This document shows positions 36,734 to 46,196 of a DNA stretch of 64,000 nt, piece after piece. Position numbers and translations under genes: made by a program. The notes beneath the pieces were generated by a model. The model was not told the origin of the DNA, searched no databases, and saw only the letters and a list, made by a program, of their open reading frames with translations. Origin of the DNA: Oceanidesulfovibrio marinus (GTDB lineage: Bacteria > Desulfobacterota > Desulfovibrionia > Desulfovibrionales > Desulfovibrionaceae); NCBI RefSeq assembly GCF_013085545.1, contig NZ_CP039543.1, positions 2,945,322 to 3,009,321 on the forward strand, in the 5' to 3' direction. How positions within the stretch are numbered: position 1 is the first letter of the stretch; the number at the start of each line of letters is the position of its first letter.

Positions 36734-39586
36734 ATGAAACAATGCCCAATCTGTCAGTCCATTAGTCCACTGAGGACGCCACAATCCGTTAGTGATTATA
36801 TCTGCCCGGCATGTGGCGCCAATTCTCGTCAACGCATCGCTCGCACCGTCCAGGCCACTTTGGGCGTGTTATTAGATTTTGGCCATGTCGATGCTCTCAT
36901 AATCGACCCAAATCATGTAATCGATATACAAATAATCAAAAAAGTGTGGAGAGCATGCTGCTGGGATACCGACAACAAACGTGAGCTGTTCGTTCACATG
37001 TCGCAATGGCAGCGCTTCATGGACGGGCAAAGAGTAGGGCGCGTACGTTACGATCCAGACAACTCGCCTCCCCATAAGCTTGTGTGCGTCTATAAGATGC
37101 TCAGCCGACTTCGCGATGATCGGTATGCTTTAAAGCAGGTCAAAGGAGTCATGACAGGGGACTCCATTGTCCTGATCAACGAACTCGACGACCTCAAGCT
37201 TGCACATACTATTGATCTTGACCCCGATGACGAAAAATCCTTTGGCCGTTTTCGTCGCTACGGCCGCGACCTGCCAGCTCGAATCGCTGAAGCGCTGGAT
37301 GTACGTTTCGTCGCCAGGATTGAGGGCCGGGACGAAGGCTTCACGTTCGTGCAGGAGAACTACTACGTGGCAGGCAATGACCATCAACTGCTTGGCCTGC
37401 CGCTTCTCTACCCGCATTCGCTTTGCGAGCTCTACGACTTCTCCCTTCCGGACCGTGACGAATCCGGCCTGCCTGAGCCAATTACGCGCGAGAAACGTCT
37501 TGTTTTTTTCCCTGATTACAGCGCGGCTAATCCATACCAGACTCTACTGTACGGCAACATTCTCCTGGCCGGCCCCGGTGATATCGACAAGGCCCTGCAG
37601 CTTCAACAGCGTAAAAACTCCGACATTGCGACCATCTTCCATCTGCATTGGACCGCTCCCATATTTGAACACGCAGGCAACGATTCTCAGATGGTGCAGC
37701 GCCTCATGGACGAGTTCATCGAGAAGGTGGAGGCATTTATTCAGGCCGGCGGAGATCTGGTCTGGACCATCCACAACGTCATCACACACGAAAGCCTGCA
37801 CAAGGAACTCGAGGAACAATTCTCGGCCCGGCTCGCCGAGCTAGCCACCAGGGTCATTCTGCACACAACAGACTCCCAGGAGATTCTGGCGCGCTATTTT
37901 CACCTTCCGGCGCAAAAGGTCACAATTGCCCCCCACGGCAACTATATTCACAGCTACCCCGTGGATTGTTCTCCCCTGGAGGCCCGAAAAAGTCTGAAGA
38001 TCCCCGAAGATGCGACGGTCTTCCTTTTTTTCGGGCAGGTACGCCGATATAAAGGCGTTCGCCATCTCATACGCGCTTTCAAAACGATATCGCAAAGCAA
38101 TCCCAACATCTGGCTCATTATCGTCGGACGAGTGCTCCCGGACGACTTCCGGCGTGAAATCACCGCACTCTGCACCGAGGCTCCCCGCATTATCACCGAA
38201 CTTGAATTCATCCACGATCAGGACGTGCAACGCTACTTTCTGGCCAGCGACTTCGCTGTTCTACCATTCAGACAGATTCTCAATTCCGGCTCTGCGCTGC
38301 TATCGCTTTCCTTTGCCAGGCCCGTCATTGCCCCTCGTTTAGGCGTGCTGCGCAGCCTACTCCAGGGAATGGAAGAACTCACCTACGATCCCGAGGACCG
38401 CGAAGAGGCCTTGGTCAAACGCATGCTTGCCGCGGCAGCTTTTGACAAAAAACAAGTCCGCACATTCATGGAGAAAGCGTACGAGCTGGTGCTCGACATG
38501 CCGTGGAGCGCTTCCACCCAAATCATAAACGGCTTGATCAAGGAGCTGTTTTTCAAAGGAAACGAGCGCGTCGACCCGTCGGGTCGCCCCACTTACCAAT
38601 CTCCGGCTTCCTCCTACAGGCCTCCGGCGCGCGTGGCGATTGTCGTCTGCCATTATGGCAACTTAGAAGACACCATGAGTTGCCTTCGCAGTCTCGACGC
38701 GGACAAGAGCGAACCTTTCCACGGGTACCTTGTCAGCAACGACGACGACCTCACGGCCTATCAGTACGTTCGGCGAGTCGCCACGCACTGGACTTGCATC
38801 CAGTCTCCGGGGAATATCGGCTTCGCCGCCGGCTGTAACCTTGCCTTGCGCGACATCAAAGACGCCGGGTATGACTACATATGGCTGGTCAATCCAGACA
38901 CCATCGCACCATCCAACCACTTGACACGGCTGGTCCAAAACGCCGACGCACTCCCCGAATCCGATATCTTCGGCACGACCATCGTCATGGATGACGATCC
39001 GGATTTTGTCTGGTACGGCGGCGCCTGTATCTCGTTTGAGCACGGCTTGCAGGCCAAGCACCTTCATTACGGTGAAAGCCCAGGGGCCTTGCCAGAGGGA
39101 CCGTATTCCGTGGACTATGTCACAGGGGCCAGCCTCTTTTTCAGATCACACCTGTTGGATGACATTGGCTTACTGCCTGAGCGATATTTTCTGTACTTCG
39201 AGGAAACGGATTGGTGTATGCAGGCTCGCGCTCACGGCAAGAACCTCGTCATGCTCCCCGAACTGATTTTACGCCATAAGCGACGCTCCGTGCAGAAAGG
39301 CGTTCCAACTTTCCACTATCTGTACTATTATACCCGCAATCTGCTATTGATGTGTCGGATCTGGAACCCGGATAAGTTGGATCGTTGCGTTCAGCATCAT
39401 CGAAAGACGCTTGCGGCTTCGTGGTTGAAAAAGTATGAGCAACTAGGGCCGCAGGATATCGAACGCGCCAAGAATGTTATCGAATTGGGCTTCAGGGATG
39501 GCCTTGCTGGTGTTCAAGGTTATTGCGATTTGAATCGTTTTCTCGACCAGATGCGGCTCAAACGCTTGCTACCCGATGCTTCGTGA
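36734..39586 (+). CDS. Very large multidomain glycosyltransferase: zinc ribbon, GT4, GT2
   Basis: 950 residues. Cys4, Cys7, Cys24 and Cys27 form a zinc ribbon (CPIC...CPAC). Residues ~30-290 are of unknown family. About 300-600 is a GT-B domain with TIFHLHWTAPIF, VTIAPHGNYIHSYP and FLFFGQVRRYKGVRHLIRAF. From about 632 a GT2 domain follows, with VAIVVCHYGNLEDTMSCLRS, the acceptor-side SPGNIGFAAGCNLALR, the metal site WLVNPDTIAP and EETDWCMQARAHGK, typical of rhamnosyl-type GT2 enzymes. Two catalytic domains in one chain suggest successive sugar additions. The C-terminal ~80 residues are helical. No membrane segments. Confidence 0.87.
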   Translation: MKQCPICQSISPLRTPQSVSDYICPACGANSRQRIARTVQATLGVLLDFGHVDALIIDPNHVIDIQIIKKVWRACCWDTDNKRELFVHMSQWQRFMDGQRVGRVRYDPDNSPPHKLVCVYKMLSRLRDDRYALKQVKGVMTGDSIVLINELDDLKLAHTIDLDPDDEKSFGRFRRYGRDLPARIAEALDVRFVARIEGRDEGFTFVQENYYVAGNDHQLLGLPLLYPHSLCELYDFSLPDRDESGLPEPITREKRLVFFPDYSAANPYQTLLYGNILLAGPGDIDKALQLQQRKNSDIATIFHLHWTAPIFEHAGNDSQMVQRLMDEFIEKVEAFIQAGGDLVWTIHNVITHESLHKELEEQFSARLAELATRVILHTTDSQEILARYFHLPAQKVTIAPHGNYIHSYPVDCSPLEARKSLKIPEDATVFLFFGQVRRYKGVRHLIRAFKTISQSNPNIWLIIVGRVLPDDFRREITALCTEAPRIITELEFIHDQDVQRYFLASDFAVLPFRQILNSGSALLSLSFARPVIAPRLGVLRSLLQGMEELTYDPEDREEALVKRMLAAAAFDKKQVRTFMEKAYELVLDMPWSASTQIINGLIKELFFKGNERVDPSGRPTYQSPASSYRPPARVAIVVCHYGNLEDTMSCLRSLDADKSEPFHGYLVSNDDDLTAYQYVRRVATHWTCIQSPGNIGFAAGCNLALRDIKDAGYDYIWLVNPDTIAPSNHLTRLVQNADALPESDIFGTTIVMDDDPDFVWYGGACISFEHGLQAKHLHYGESPGALPEGPYSVDYVTGASLFFRSHLLDDIGLLPERYFLYFEETDWCMQARAHGKNLVMLPELILRHKRRSVQKGVPTFHYLYYYTRNLLLMCRIWNPDKLDRCVQHHRKTLAASWLKKYEQLGPQDIERAKNVIELGFRDGLAGVQGYCDLNRFLDQMRLKRLLPDAS

Positions 39587-39799
39587 CGTGATATCCTGTA
39601 GTTCTTGTACATATTTCAACACGAACCACGGAAAATTTTGTGCTCACATGGAGATACTTTCCCATCTTCCATCATCCGCAATGTGCAAATTCACTGCGAC
39701 TGCTAACCTTGCGTATACCGTGCTCCATCACAAAATCCAAACAATTCTGCATGAACTTCGAACAAATCCATCTGTATTGTACTGAACTGAGATAACACC

Positions 39800-40558
39800 A
39801 TGCATCTTTCCATAATTATCGCTACATTTAATTGCAAAGAACAGCTCGAGGAGACGTTAGGATCACTTCTTGAGCAGGACTTTAATGAGTATGAGGTCCT
39901 CATCATCGACGGGGGTTCTACCGATGGCACCCTCGACACGATAAAGAGCATTGATGGAAAGCTCGGCAACAGGGTCAGATGGATTAGTGAACCTGACGAC
40001 GGTGTATACTCAGCCATGAATAAAGGAATCAGCAAAGCTCATGGCCGTTACCTTCAATTCATGAACGCGGGCGACAAGTACACCACTTCTGAAGTGCTGA
40101 GCAATGTCTTTGCCCTCGCGAACGATGATCCGGACATCATGTTTGGTGATATCTACCTCACCGACGAGCACTTCAATACTCTGCACCATGTTACATATTC
40201 AGAATTCTCTCTGAAACAACTGCGCTGCCGGGGCACTGCCACTTGTAACCATCAAGCATTCTTTATCAGACGCGAAATGGCGCCGATGTTTTCTGATATA
40301 TACAAGATCAAGGGAGAGTTGAACTGGTACATCGACATCGTCCAGCAGCACCCAGGCATTTATGCCAAACACATAGACGCACCTCTGGTTCTGTACGCTC
40401 TCGGAGGCTTGGGCTATAAGCGATTCTGGAGCAATCTGCGTGAATGGATACTTCTGGTGCAGCGACGCTTTGGCACTTCCCAGAACATACAGAACATCCC
40501 GAGGTATTGGAGATTTATAAAATACCGCTACCCCCGACTAAAAAAACTTCCTTTCTAG
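39800..40558 (+). CDS. GT2 glycosyltransferase (WcaE-like)
   Basis: 252 residues. GT-A fold: LSIIIATFNCKEQLEETLGS, VLIIDGGSTDGT, WISEPDDGVYSAMNKGIS with the metal-binding acidic residues, and FMNAGDKYTTSEV. The CNHQAFFIRR block with a helix at the end matches the WcaE-like subgroup from colanic-acid clusters. Separated by 213 bases from the large enzyme and by 12 from the next gene. It probably adds a single residue to the growing repeat unit. Donor sugar undetermined. Confidence 0.9.
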   Translation: MHLSIIIATFNCKEQLEETLGSLLEQDFNEYEVLIIDGGSTDGTLDTIKSIDGKLGNRVRWISEPDDGVYSAMNKGISKAHGRYLQFMNAGDKYTTSEVLSNVFALANDDPDIMFGDIYLTDEHFNTLHHVTYSEFSLKQLRCRGTATCNHQAFFIRREMAPMFSDIYKIKGELNWYIDIVQQHPGIYAKHIDAPLVLYALGGLGYKRFWSNLREWILLVQRRFGTSQNIQNIPRYWRFIKYRYPRLKKLPF

Positions 40559-40570
40559 CAGCACCCATCC

Positions 40571-42187
40571 ATGCACATCAGCAATACAGATTATCAACGT
40601 TGGTTGGCAGACAAAGAAAAGCCAGATACGACTATCGGTTGCCCCACGCCGCCTTTGAATATCTTGGCCCACGAGGCCGAAGTATCCCACGAGCCCCTTC
40701 AACTCCTCCTCAACAGCATACCAGACGATGACTGCCTGCAGTGGCACGTCGAGTACGTCGTAGAAAGCTGTGCAGGCGAGAACACTGTTCCTGACCATAA
40801 ACGCCTCGGGCTGACGCATGCCCCCGGGGAATCCATTGAATCGTCTTTCAACACCTTCCTCGAGACCATCAGCGGCTTCGTGCTATTCGCCCGTTCTCCT
40901 CTCGTCTTCAACGGTTGTATGGTCACCCAAATCGCATCCCACATGGCATCCGCCCTCGCTGTACAACTGTTCACCGTGGACAGTGACACCCTGGAACAGG
41001 GCTGCCGCGTTCGCCCCAGATTCATCAAGCCCTGGGACCCGGATTTGCTGCTAGCCCATGATTATATTCAAGGGGCTGCTCTTCTGGACGTAGACCTGGT
41101 GCGACAGTTGGGCGGGCTACGCCCCGAATACGGCCGAGCTGCTGTCTATGATTTGCTTTTGCGCGCCAGCACCATGCTGTGCCAAAAACAAACGCGGCAC
41201 ATACCAGTCATGCTGTTCCATCGACTTGCCGACACGCCTGTGGATCACGGTGCCGAAAATAGCGCCGTCTCTGCGTTTGTGCGCAAAGGCTCAGAGAACA
41301 CAGAGGTCGCTGAGACCTCACCCGGTTATCGCCATATTGTTTGGCTACCTGCCGAATGGCCCAGGATCTCGCTGATTATCCCCACCCGCGACCAAGCGGC
41401 GCTGCTTGGGGCATGTCTACGCAGCCTGCTGGGGAGGACGGACTACCCTGATTTCGAAATTCTGCTGGTCAACAACCGTAGTGTCGAGCCGGCGACATTC
41501 AGGCTATTCGAGATGTACTCCCGTCACTCGAATGTTCGGATTATCGAGCATGACGCCCCCTTCAGCTTCCCGCACATCAACAATGTCGCCGCGCGCCAGG
41601 CCAGCGGTGAAATCCTGGGGTTGATCAACAACGATGTGGAGGTGATGGAACCGGGTTGGCTGAAGGAGATGGCGGGGCATGCGCTCCGACCCGAGGTCGG
41701 GGCCGTAGGCGCTATGCTCCTCTACCCCGACATGCGCATCCAACACGCTGGCGTGGTCCTCGGGATGTGCGGCACGGCGCGCCATGCCGATCTTTTTGAA
41801 CCACACGACTCGCCCGGTTACCTGGGACGGCTTCGTTGCGCACAACGAATGAGCGCTGTCACCGGAGGGTGCATGCTCACACGGCGGGAACTCTACGAGA
41901 AAGCAGGCGGATTGGAAGAGAAACTGCCCGTGTCGTACAACGATATCGACTACTGTCTGCGCCTACGCGAGATGGGCAAACTGGTCATCTGGACACCGCA
42001 TGCGCGTCTCATCCATCACGAATCCGTCAGCCGCGGCGACGATGGGTCTCCGGAAAAACGTGCGCAAACCATGAAGTCCATCGCCTTCTTCAAATCGCGT
42101 TGGGCAAAATGGATCGAATCCGACCCTGAGTACAACCCGAATCTTGCCCTGGAGCCTCCGGGGTTCAGGCTACCTGATGCCAGGTAA
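40571..42187 (+). CDS. Two-part GT2 glycosyltransferase with a degenerate N-terminal domain
   Basis: 538 residues. The C-terminal ~280 residues (from about 255) are a GT2 domain: ISLIIPTRDQAALLGACLRS, LLVNNRSVEP, LGLINNDVEVMEPGWLKEM and the acidic block VSYNDIDYCLRLREMGKLV with CMLTRRELYEKAGG before it. The N-terminal half shows weak GT2 features (for example LQLLLNSIPDDDCLQWHVEY and the GGLRPEYGRAAVYDLLLRAS block) but lacks a clear metal site, so it looks like a worn, possibly structural, second transferase domain. Distance to the upstream gene is 12 bases. Confidence 0.85.
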   Translation: MHISNTDYQRWLADKEKPDTTIGCPTPPLNILAHEAEVSHEPLQLLLNSIPDDDCLQWHVEYVVESCAGENTVPDHKRLGLTHAPGESIESSFNTFLETISGFVLFARSPLVFNGCMVTQIASHMASALAVQLFTVDSDTLEQGCRVRPRFIKPWDPDLLLAHDYIQGAALLDVDLVRQLGGLRPEYGRAAVYDLLLRASTMLCQKQTRHIPVMLFHRLADTPVDHGAENSAVSAFVRKGSENTEVAETSPGYRHIVWLPAEWPRISLIIPTRDQAALLGACLRSLLGRTDYPDFEILLVNNRSVEPATFRLFEMYSRHSNVRIIEHDAPFSFPHINNVAARQASGEILGLINNDVEVMEPGWLKEMAGHALRPEVGAVGAMLLYPDMRIQHAGVVLGMCGTARHADLFEPHDSPGYLGRLRCAQRMSAVTGGCMLTRRELYEKAGGLEEKLPVSYNDIDYCLRLREMGKLVIWTPHARLIHHESVSRGDDGSPEKRAQTMKSIAFFKSRWAKWIESDPEYNPNLALEPPGFRLPDAR

Positions 42188-42266
42188 TCGGTGCAAGGGG
42201 CCAATCCAAAAGCTGTCGAGATCACAACATCGCAGCAACCTCATTGTGAACTCATAAAACAGTATC

Positions 42267-43051
42267 TTACTCCGCAAACCATGCTTTCTGCACCACAACA
42301 AAAATATTAAAAGGCAGCCCATCCAGCTCATGTGGTCTGTTATTGCAATACGGCTTCCAGAAAACATCATACGCATACTCTGACATGTGATATACATTTT
42401 CATGATCATGATTTGCATAGATGAATTCTTCGGAAAACCCGTAGTGCTCCAATAAACGCTTCAACATCCTGCGATTGCTGATATCCGGATGTGAGCCTGG
42501 CGGGAACCTGCAATCAATGCAGTGGGCACTGAGCCCACCAGGTTTCAGCACGCGCTCCATGTCCCGTACCACTTCGTCCAAAGCGTCATCCTCAAGATTC
42601 ACATGCTCGAGCACCGAGATCGAGAAAACGACGCCGAAATAGCTATTGGGAAGTTTCTCGTCAAAGGCTCCGATGTAATTTGGAATAATCGTATAAGACG
42701 TGTCTTGGGGGATGTCTGTCGGACCGTTCCCCTAGCCCTCGAACTTATCCAAGTTCGAGGCTTCCACATCTTCTTTCAAGTATTCCAACAAACGGGAAAC
42801 CCACCACCTATCTCTAATACTTTGGCACCTTTAGTAACGTACCTATGGAAAAAGTCACAGATGCATAAATCTTGCGCCATTTTAAGGTCGGCCTTCGTGT
42901 AATCTTTACCGGCGTTTTTGAAGATTGTACGATGGACATCCAGGAGTTCCGGGTAACCCACATACATGCGGGCCACCTCGCTGATACTGGTCAACGCCAA
43001 GGAACGGTAACCGTCATGAAAGGCAGAGTGTTTTTCTTGCAGCCTAGCCAT
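42267..43051 (-). pseudogene. Decayed copy of the SAM methyltransferase at 35643
   Basis: Minus-strand homologue of the intact methyltransferase. The first ~85 codons read well (MARLQEKHSAFHDGYRS to VLEIGGGF). After that a one-base loss shifts the frame to VCWNT and a stop. In the restored frame the sequence continues as LEYLKEDVEASNLDKFEG, then a TAG where the intact copy has Trp (KFEGWGN), and then reads on to the end with VLEHVNLEDDALDEVVRDM and NRPHELDGLPFNIFVVVQK. At least a frameshift and a nonsense mutation, so no active enzyme. Confidence 0.9.
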
Positions 43052-43432
43052 TTATAATCGCTTATGGTTATTTATCGTCATAAAACACTCTCGACAATAA
43101 TCCTTGATTTCCGCATAAAACACTCGCATCCCACTAGCCGTACATGCAACTAGAATCATACCTACGGATAGCCACAATAGTCTTTGCAAAATATGCATAG
43201 TGGCGTAGTATAAATACGCGCGCTTTAAAATTTAAAAACGCTCTTGCAAACAATCACTACCTGTTGCCTGAACTTCCAACAGCGACGTATGGACCATCTC
43301 ACGCGAAAAATTTACATTATCGACAGGATTACACAGCTTTTTGTTCGGCGAATGAGGCGCTAGGCGCTTACCCGTATTGACACAAACAAAGCCTTCAAAT
43401 ATTGAGTTGGTTCATTTATACGGAGTTATCTT
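43052..43432. other. Intergenic region with a promoter for the radical SAM gene
   Basis: About 380 bases between the decayed methyltransferase and the radical SAM gene. AT-rich overall with no coding sequence recognised. It contains a clear -35/-10 pair at 43377-43405 for the rightward gene. Confidence 0.5.
43377..43405 (+). promoter_or_regulatory. Sigma70-type promoter of the radical SAM gene
   Basis: TTGACA (43377-43382), 17 bases, then TATTGA (43400-43405), 28 bases before the ATG at 43433, with a CGGAG ribosome-binding site at 43421-43425. Spacing is ideal. Confidence 0.6.
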
Positions 43433-44914
43433 ATGCCTGTCGAAAGTCATCACACCTTTGAGCCATACGAATCCATGCGGCCTTTCGCCGGGGGCTCCTT
43501 GGACATTTCGCTCCTGCACCCTGAAAACGGCGGACAACTCGAACGTCGCGAAGAAACCGACGGAGTTCTATACATTCAGGGTTGGACCATGATCCCTGAC
43601 CGCAGCGGGTTCACCTTGCCTGAACGAGTACTCGTCGTCCACGATCAAAAAATTATCGGACAGATTGAGTTGACGGATCTGCGTCCCGACAGGGCCGAAG
43701 AGTTCGGATTTGATCCAAAAGTTGTGTGCGGCTTCAGGGTAGCTGTACCCCTGTCAATCGCGACTGGTGGGCTCCAGATGATTTCCATTATTGCGGAGTC
43801 CAGCGAGGGCGAGTACTGGATGGTGGGGCCCCGCCGTAGCGAGTGGGTACAGCTTGAGGTAACCGGTCGCTGTAACCTCAAATGTCCCCAGTGCCCGAAC
43901 AACTCTTTCAGTTCTGCGCACAACCAGGAGCTTGAGCCTCAGGACCTGAAGTTAATCCAGCCCGTGCTCGACATGGTGACCCATGGATGCCTCGACGGTT
44001 TTGGCGAGATCTTCATGTCCCGCCATGCGGAACACTTTCTCAGCGCTATCCACTGGTCCAAAAACTTTCTCTTTCACACTAACGCCCAGCTTTTGGATAA
44101 ACAGCGCGCAAACCTGATTCTCGACCACTCCCCCCCGATTCGCAAAATCATCATTTCGCTGGATACGCTGGATACAGGCAAATACAGGAAGCTTCGCGCA
44201 GGGGGTGAGCTTGATCGAGCATTGGACAACACCCGACAGTTGATAGCACTGCGCGAAGAACGGGGTCAGAAATCCCCCCGTGTAGGCATCAACCTGACGT
44301 ACATGAAGGAAAACGCAGGTGAGCTGGCAGACTTTGTTCGCATGGCTGCCAGCCTGGACGGCTATTTCGAGCTGAATTTCCTGTATGACGCCGCCCACCT
44401 GAATGACTCAGTCAGCGCAGACGTGGAGGACTGGACTTTCAACTACGAAGAGCAGAAGCCCAAGTACTTTGCTCGCCAGGCAGTTGAAGAAGTCGAGTCC
44501 GCCATGGCTACGGCCAAAGAACTGGGGGTGGAGTTCACTGTAAGCGGCTCCATGTGGAGATCCATGCTTACGCAGGAGCCCGATGAGTACGGGTATTGCG
44601 GCGGTAGGTTCCCCGTGGAGCAATGCGGCGCCGTGGACAACACACGAATGCTGTTGGCCGACGGTCGCGTGCAGTACTGCGTCTGGCAGACCAGCTCCAT
44701 GTATAACTGGCGAGACTCCGGAATCGTCGAACCCAAGGATCACCCGCGCGGCAAGGCTGTCCGCGATATGATCAAGCATGGTATTGTTCCGCACGAATGC
44801 GCCGGTGCCGGCTGCTCCTGGGTGGGCCTCATGCCTTCCACCGAAGGCGGCAAGGGCGAGATGGAAGACGCCTCCAACGGCAAGGCCGGTGGGTGGTCAG
44901 GTTCCAAAGTCTAA
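43433..44914 (+). CDS. Radical SAM/SPASM-type protein with N-terminal beta domain
   Basis: 493 residues. Residues ~40-110 form a beta-rich domain with a GWTMIPD-type opening and GFRVAVPL end, a pattern seen in accessory sugar-binding domains of glycosyltransferase-like proteins. The radical SAM core follows: Cys147, Cys151 and Cys154 in CNLKCPQC bind a 4Fe-4S cluster that cleaves SAM. The C-terminus has further cysteine groups (GYCGGR, EQCGAVD, VQYCVW, HECAGAGCSW), as in SPASM auxiliary-cluster proteins. It could modify a sugar or peptide; the substrate is unknown. It has its own promoter, and no precursor peptide gene was recognised nearby. Confidence 0.85.
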   Translation: MPVESHHTFEPYESMRPFAGGSLDISLLHPENGGQLERREETDGVLYIQGWTMIPDRSGFTLPERVLVVHDQKIIGQIELTDLRPDRAEEFGFDPKVVCGFRVAVPLSIATGGLQMISIIAESSEGEYWMVGPRRSEWVQLEVTGRCNLKCPQCPNNSFSSAHNQELEPQDLKLIQPVLDMVTHGCLDGFGEIFMSRHAEHFLSAIHWSKNFLFHTNAQLLDKQRANLILDHSPPIRKIIISLDTLDTGKYRKLRAGGELDRALDNTRQLIALREERGQKSPRVGINLTYMKENAGELADFVRMAASLDGYFELNFLYDAAHLNDSVSADVEDWTFNYEEQKPKYFARQAVEEVESAMATAKELGVEFTVSGSMWRSMLTQEPDEYGYCGGRFPVEQCGAVDNTRMLLADGRVQYCVWQTSSMYNWRDSGIVEPKDHPRGKAVRDMIKHGIVPHECAGAGCSWVGLMPSTEGGKGEMEDASNGKAGGWSGSKV

Positions 44915-45106
44915 CTATGACGCTTATCCCTCTCGCGCCAAGCCGCTCCATAGGGCTCCTGGTATGGTATCTGTAGGTATGAATAGCATAAAAAAACAAC
45001 TGCACCAGCAACTGAATACGGTCAGAACCCAAGAGGATGAATTGTAACCGGCGAGAGCGGTTCGAAGTCAAATACTACATACAGCGAGGATGGAGGAGAT
45101 TATACC

Positions 45107-46015
45107 ATGAACAAGGCTGAAATATATTACGACGCATTCAATAGTGACGTGGAGAGCTATTCCAAGGAGTATATTGACACCATCGAAAATGCGTTACTCT
45201 ATGCCAAGGGCATAGATGGCGTATATTATAAACACACGCGGGAGATGTCTGGTTATACAATTTACGACAATACTAGCAACAATACAGAATGCCTGCCACT
45301 GCCTCCAGACTCTTTACGACAATTATATGGTATTCTTGATGATGGCACCTATGATGACCACCAATACCTGGAGAGTGGCAGGTTAGACTACAATTCACTT
45401 CTGAAAATTATCTCTCAGGATAATTTTGAACTGAGTTCTGGCACTCGTATCCTTGAGTTTGGGTGCAGTTCTGGAAGAATCATTCGGTGGTTCAAAGACC
45501 ATACCGCTACTTGCGAGCTCTGGGGATGCGACGTAGATGCTGAGTCCATATCCTGGGCACAACAAAACTTGAAACCATTCTTTAACTTCTTTTTATCAAC
45601 TACCGCTTATCACTTACCGTTTACTGACGGATATTTCGATCTTATCTATGCTGGATCAGTTTTCACCCATATAGGGGACCTAGCCGACGCATGGTTGTTG
45701 GAACTGCGGAGATTGTTGTCACCACATGGTAGATTATATATTACCATTTTTGATGAGGCCTCTATTGAAAGTATCAACAGGCGCTGGCCAAACCATCCGT
45801 ACAAACATTTTCTTGATGAACAAAACGCAAAACATGGCAATGTTCTTGCCAACGAAAATGTATTTAAATTTGTATTTGGTGCTTCCCCAAAATACGAACA
45901 TGTCGTATATTTCCGCAAACCTTTCATTGAGCACCTTGAAAAAATGTTTCGTATTTGTTCTATTACAAATGAAGCATATGGTTATCAAAGCGCATACCTT
46001 TTGACGCATCGATAA
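45107..46015 (+). CDS. SAM-dependent methyltransferase, AT-rich gene
   Basis: 302 residues. SAM motif ILEFGCSSGR (115-124), then LWGCDVDAESISWAQQNLK and YFDLIYAGSVFTHIGDLADA, followed by the post-motif LLSPHGRLYITIF. This is a Methyltransf_11/25-type enzyme with a ~105-residue N-terminal extension that has no recognised domain. The gene is much more AT-rich than the adjacent radical SAM gene, which suggests a separate origin. It lies 192 bases downstream of the radical SAM gene and is the last gene before the IS481 pair. Substrate unknown. Confidence 0.85.
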   Translation: MNKAEIYYDAFNSDVESYSKEYIDTIENALLYAKGIDGVYYKHTREMSGYTIYDNTSNNTECLPLPPDSLRQLYGILDDGTYDDHQYLESGRLDYNSLLKIISQDNFELSSGTRILEFGCSSGRIIRWFKDHTATCELWGCDVDAESISWAQQNLKPFFNFFLSTTAYHLPFTDGYFDLIYAGSVFTHIGDLADAWLLELRRLLSPHGRLYITIFDEASIESINRRWPNHPYKHFLDEQNAKHGNVLANENVFKFVFGASPKYEHVVYFRKPFIEHLEKMFRICSITNEAYGYQSAYLLTHR

Positions 46016-46189
46016 ACAACGGAACCGCAAATATATACGCTCCTGCATTACTCTTGGAGTTTGGGTAGATATGCATGCAAATTGCCCAGAAATGGCTGTC
46101 CCTGATGCCTAATCTCCATTATCTAAGCAGCATAGTGCTATGTGCTGACCTTCTTGTGCTCTCTGCCACAGAGGGCCCCTGCACGGCAT

Positions 46190-46196
46190 AACAGTC
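46190..46196. repeat. 7-bp target duplication AACAGTC, outside IS481 copy 1
   Basis: Matches the reverse complement of GACTGTT at 47988-47994, which lies inside the bracket next to copy 2. The pair becomes a normal direct repeat around copy 1 when 47406-47994 is flipped. Confidence 0.8.
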
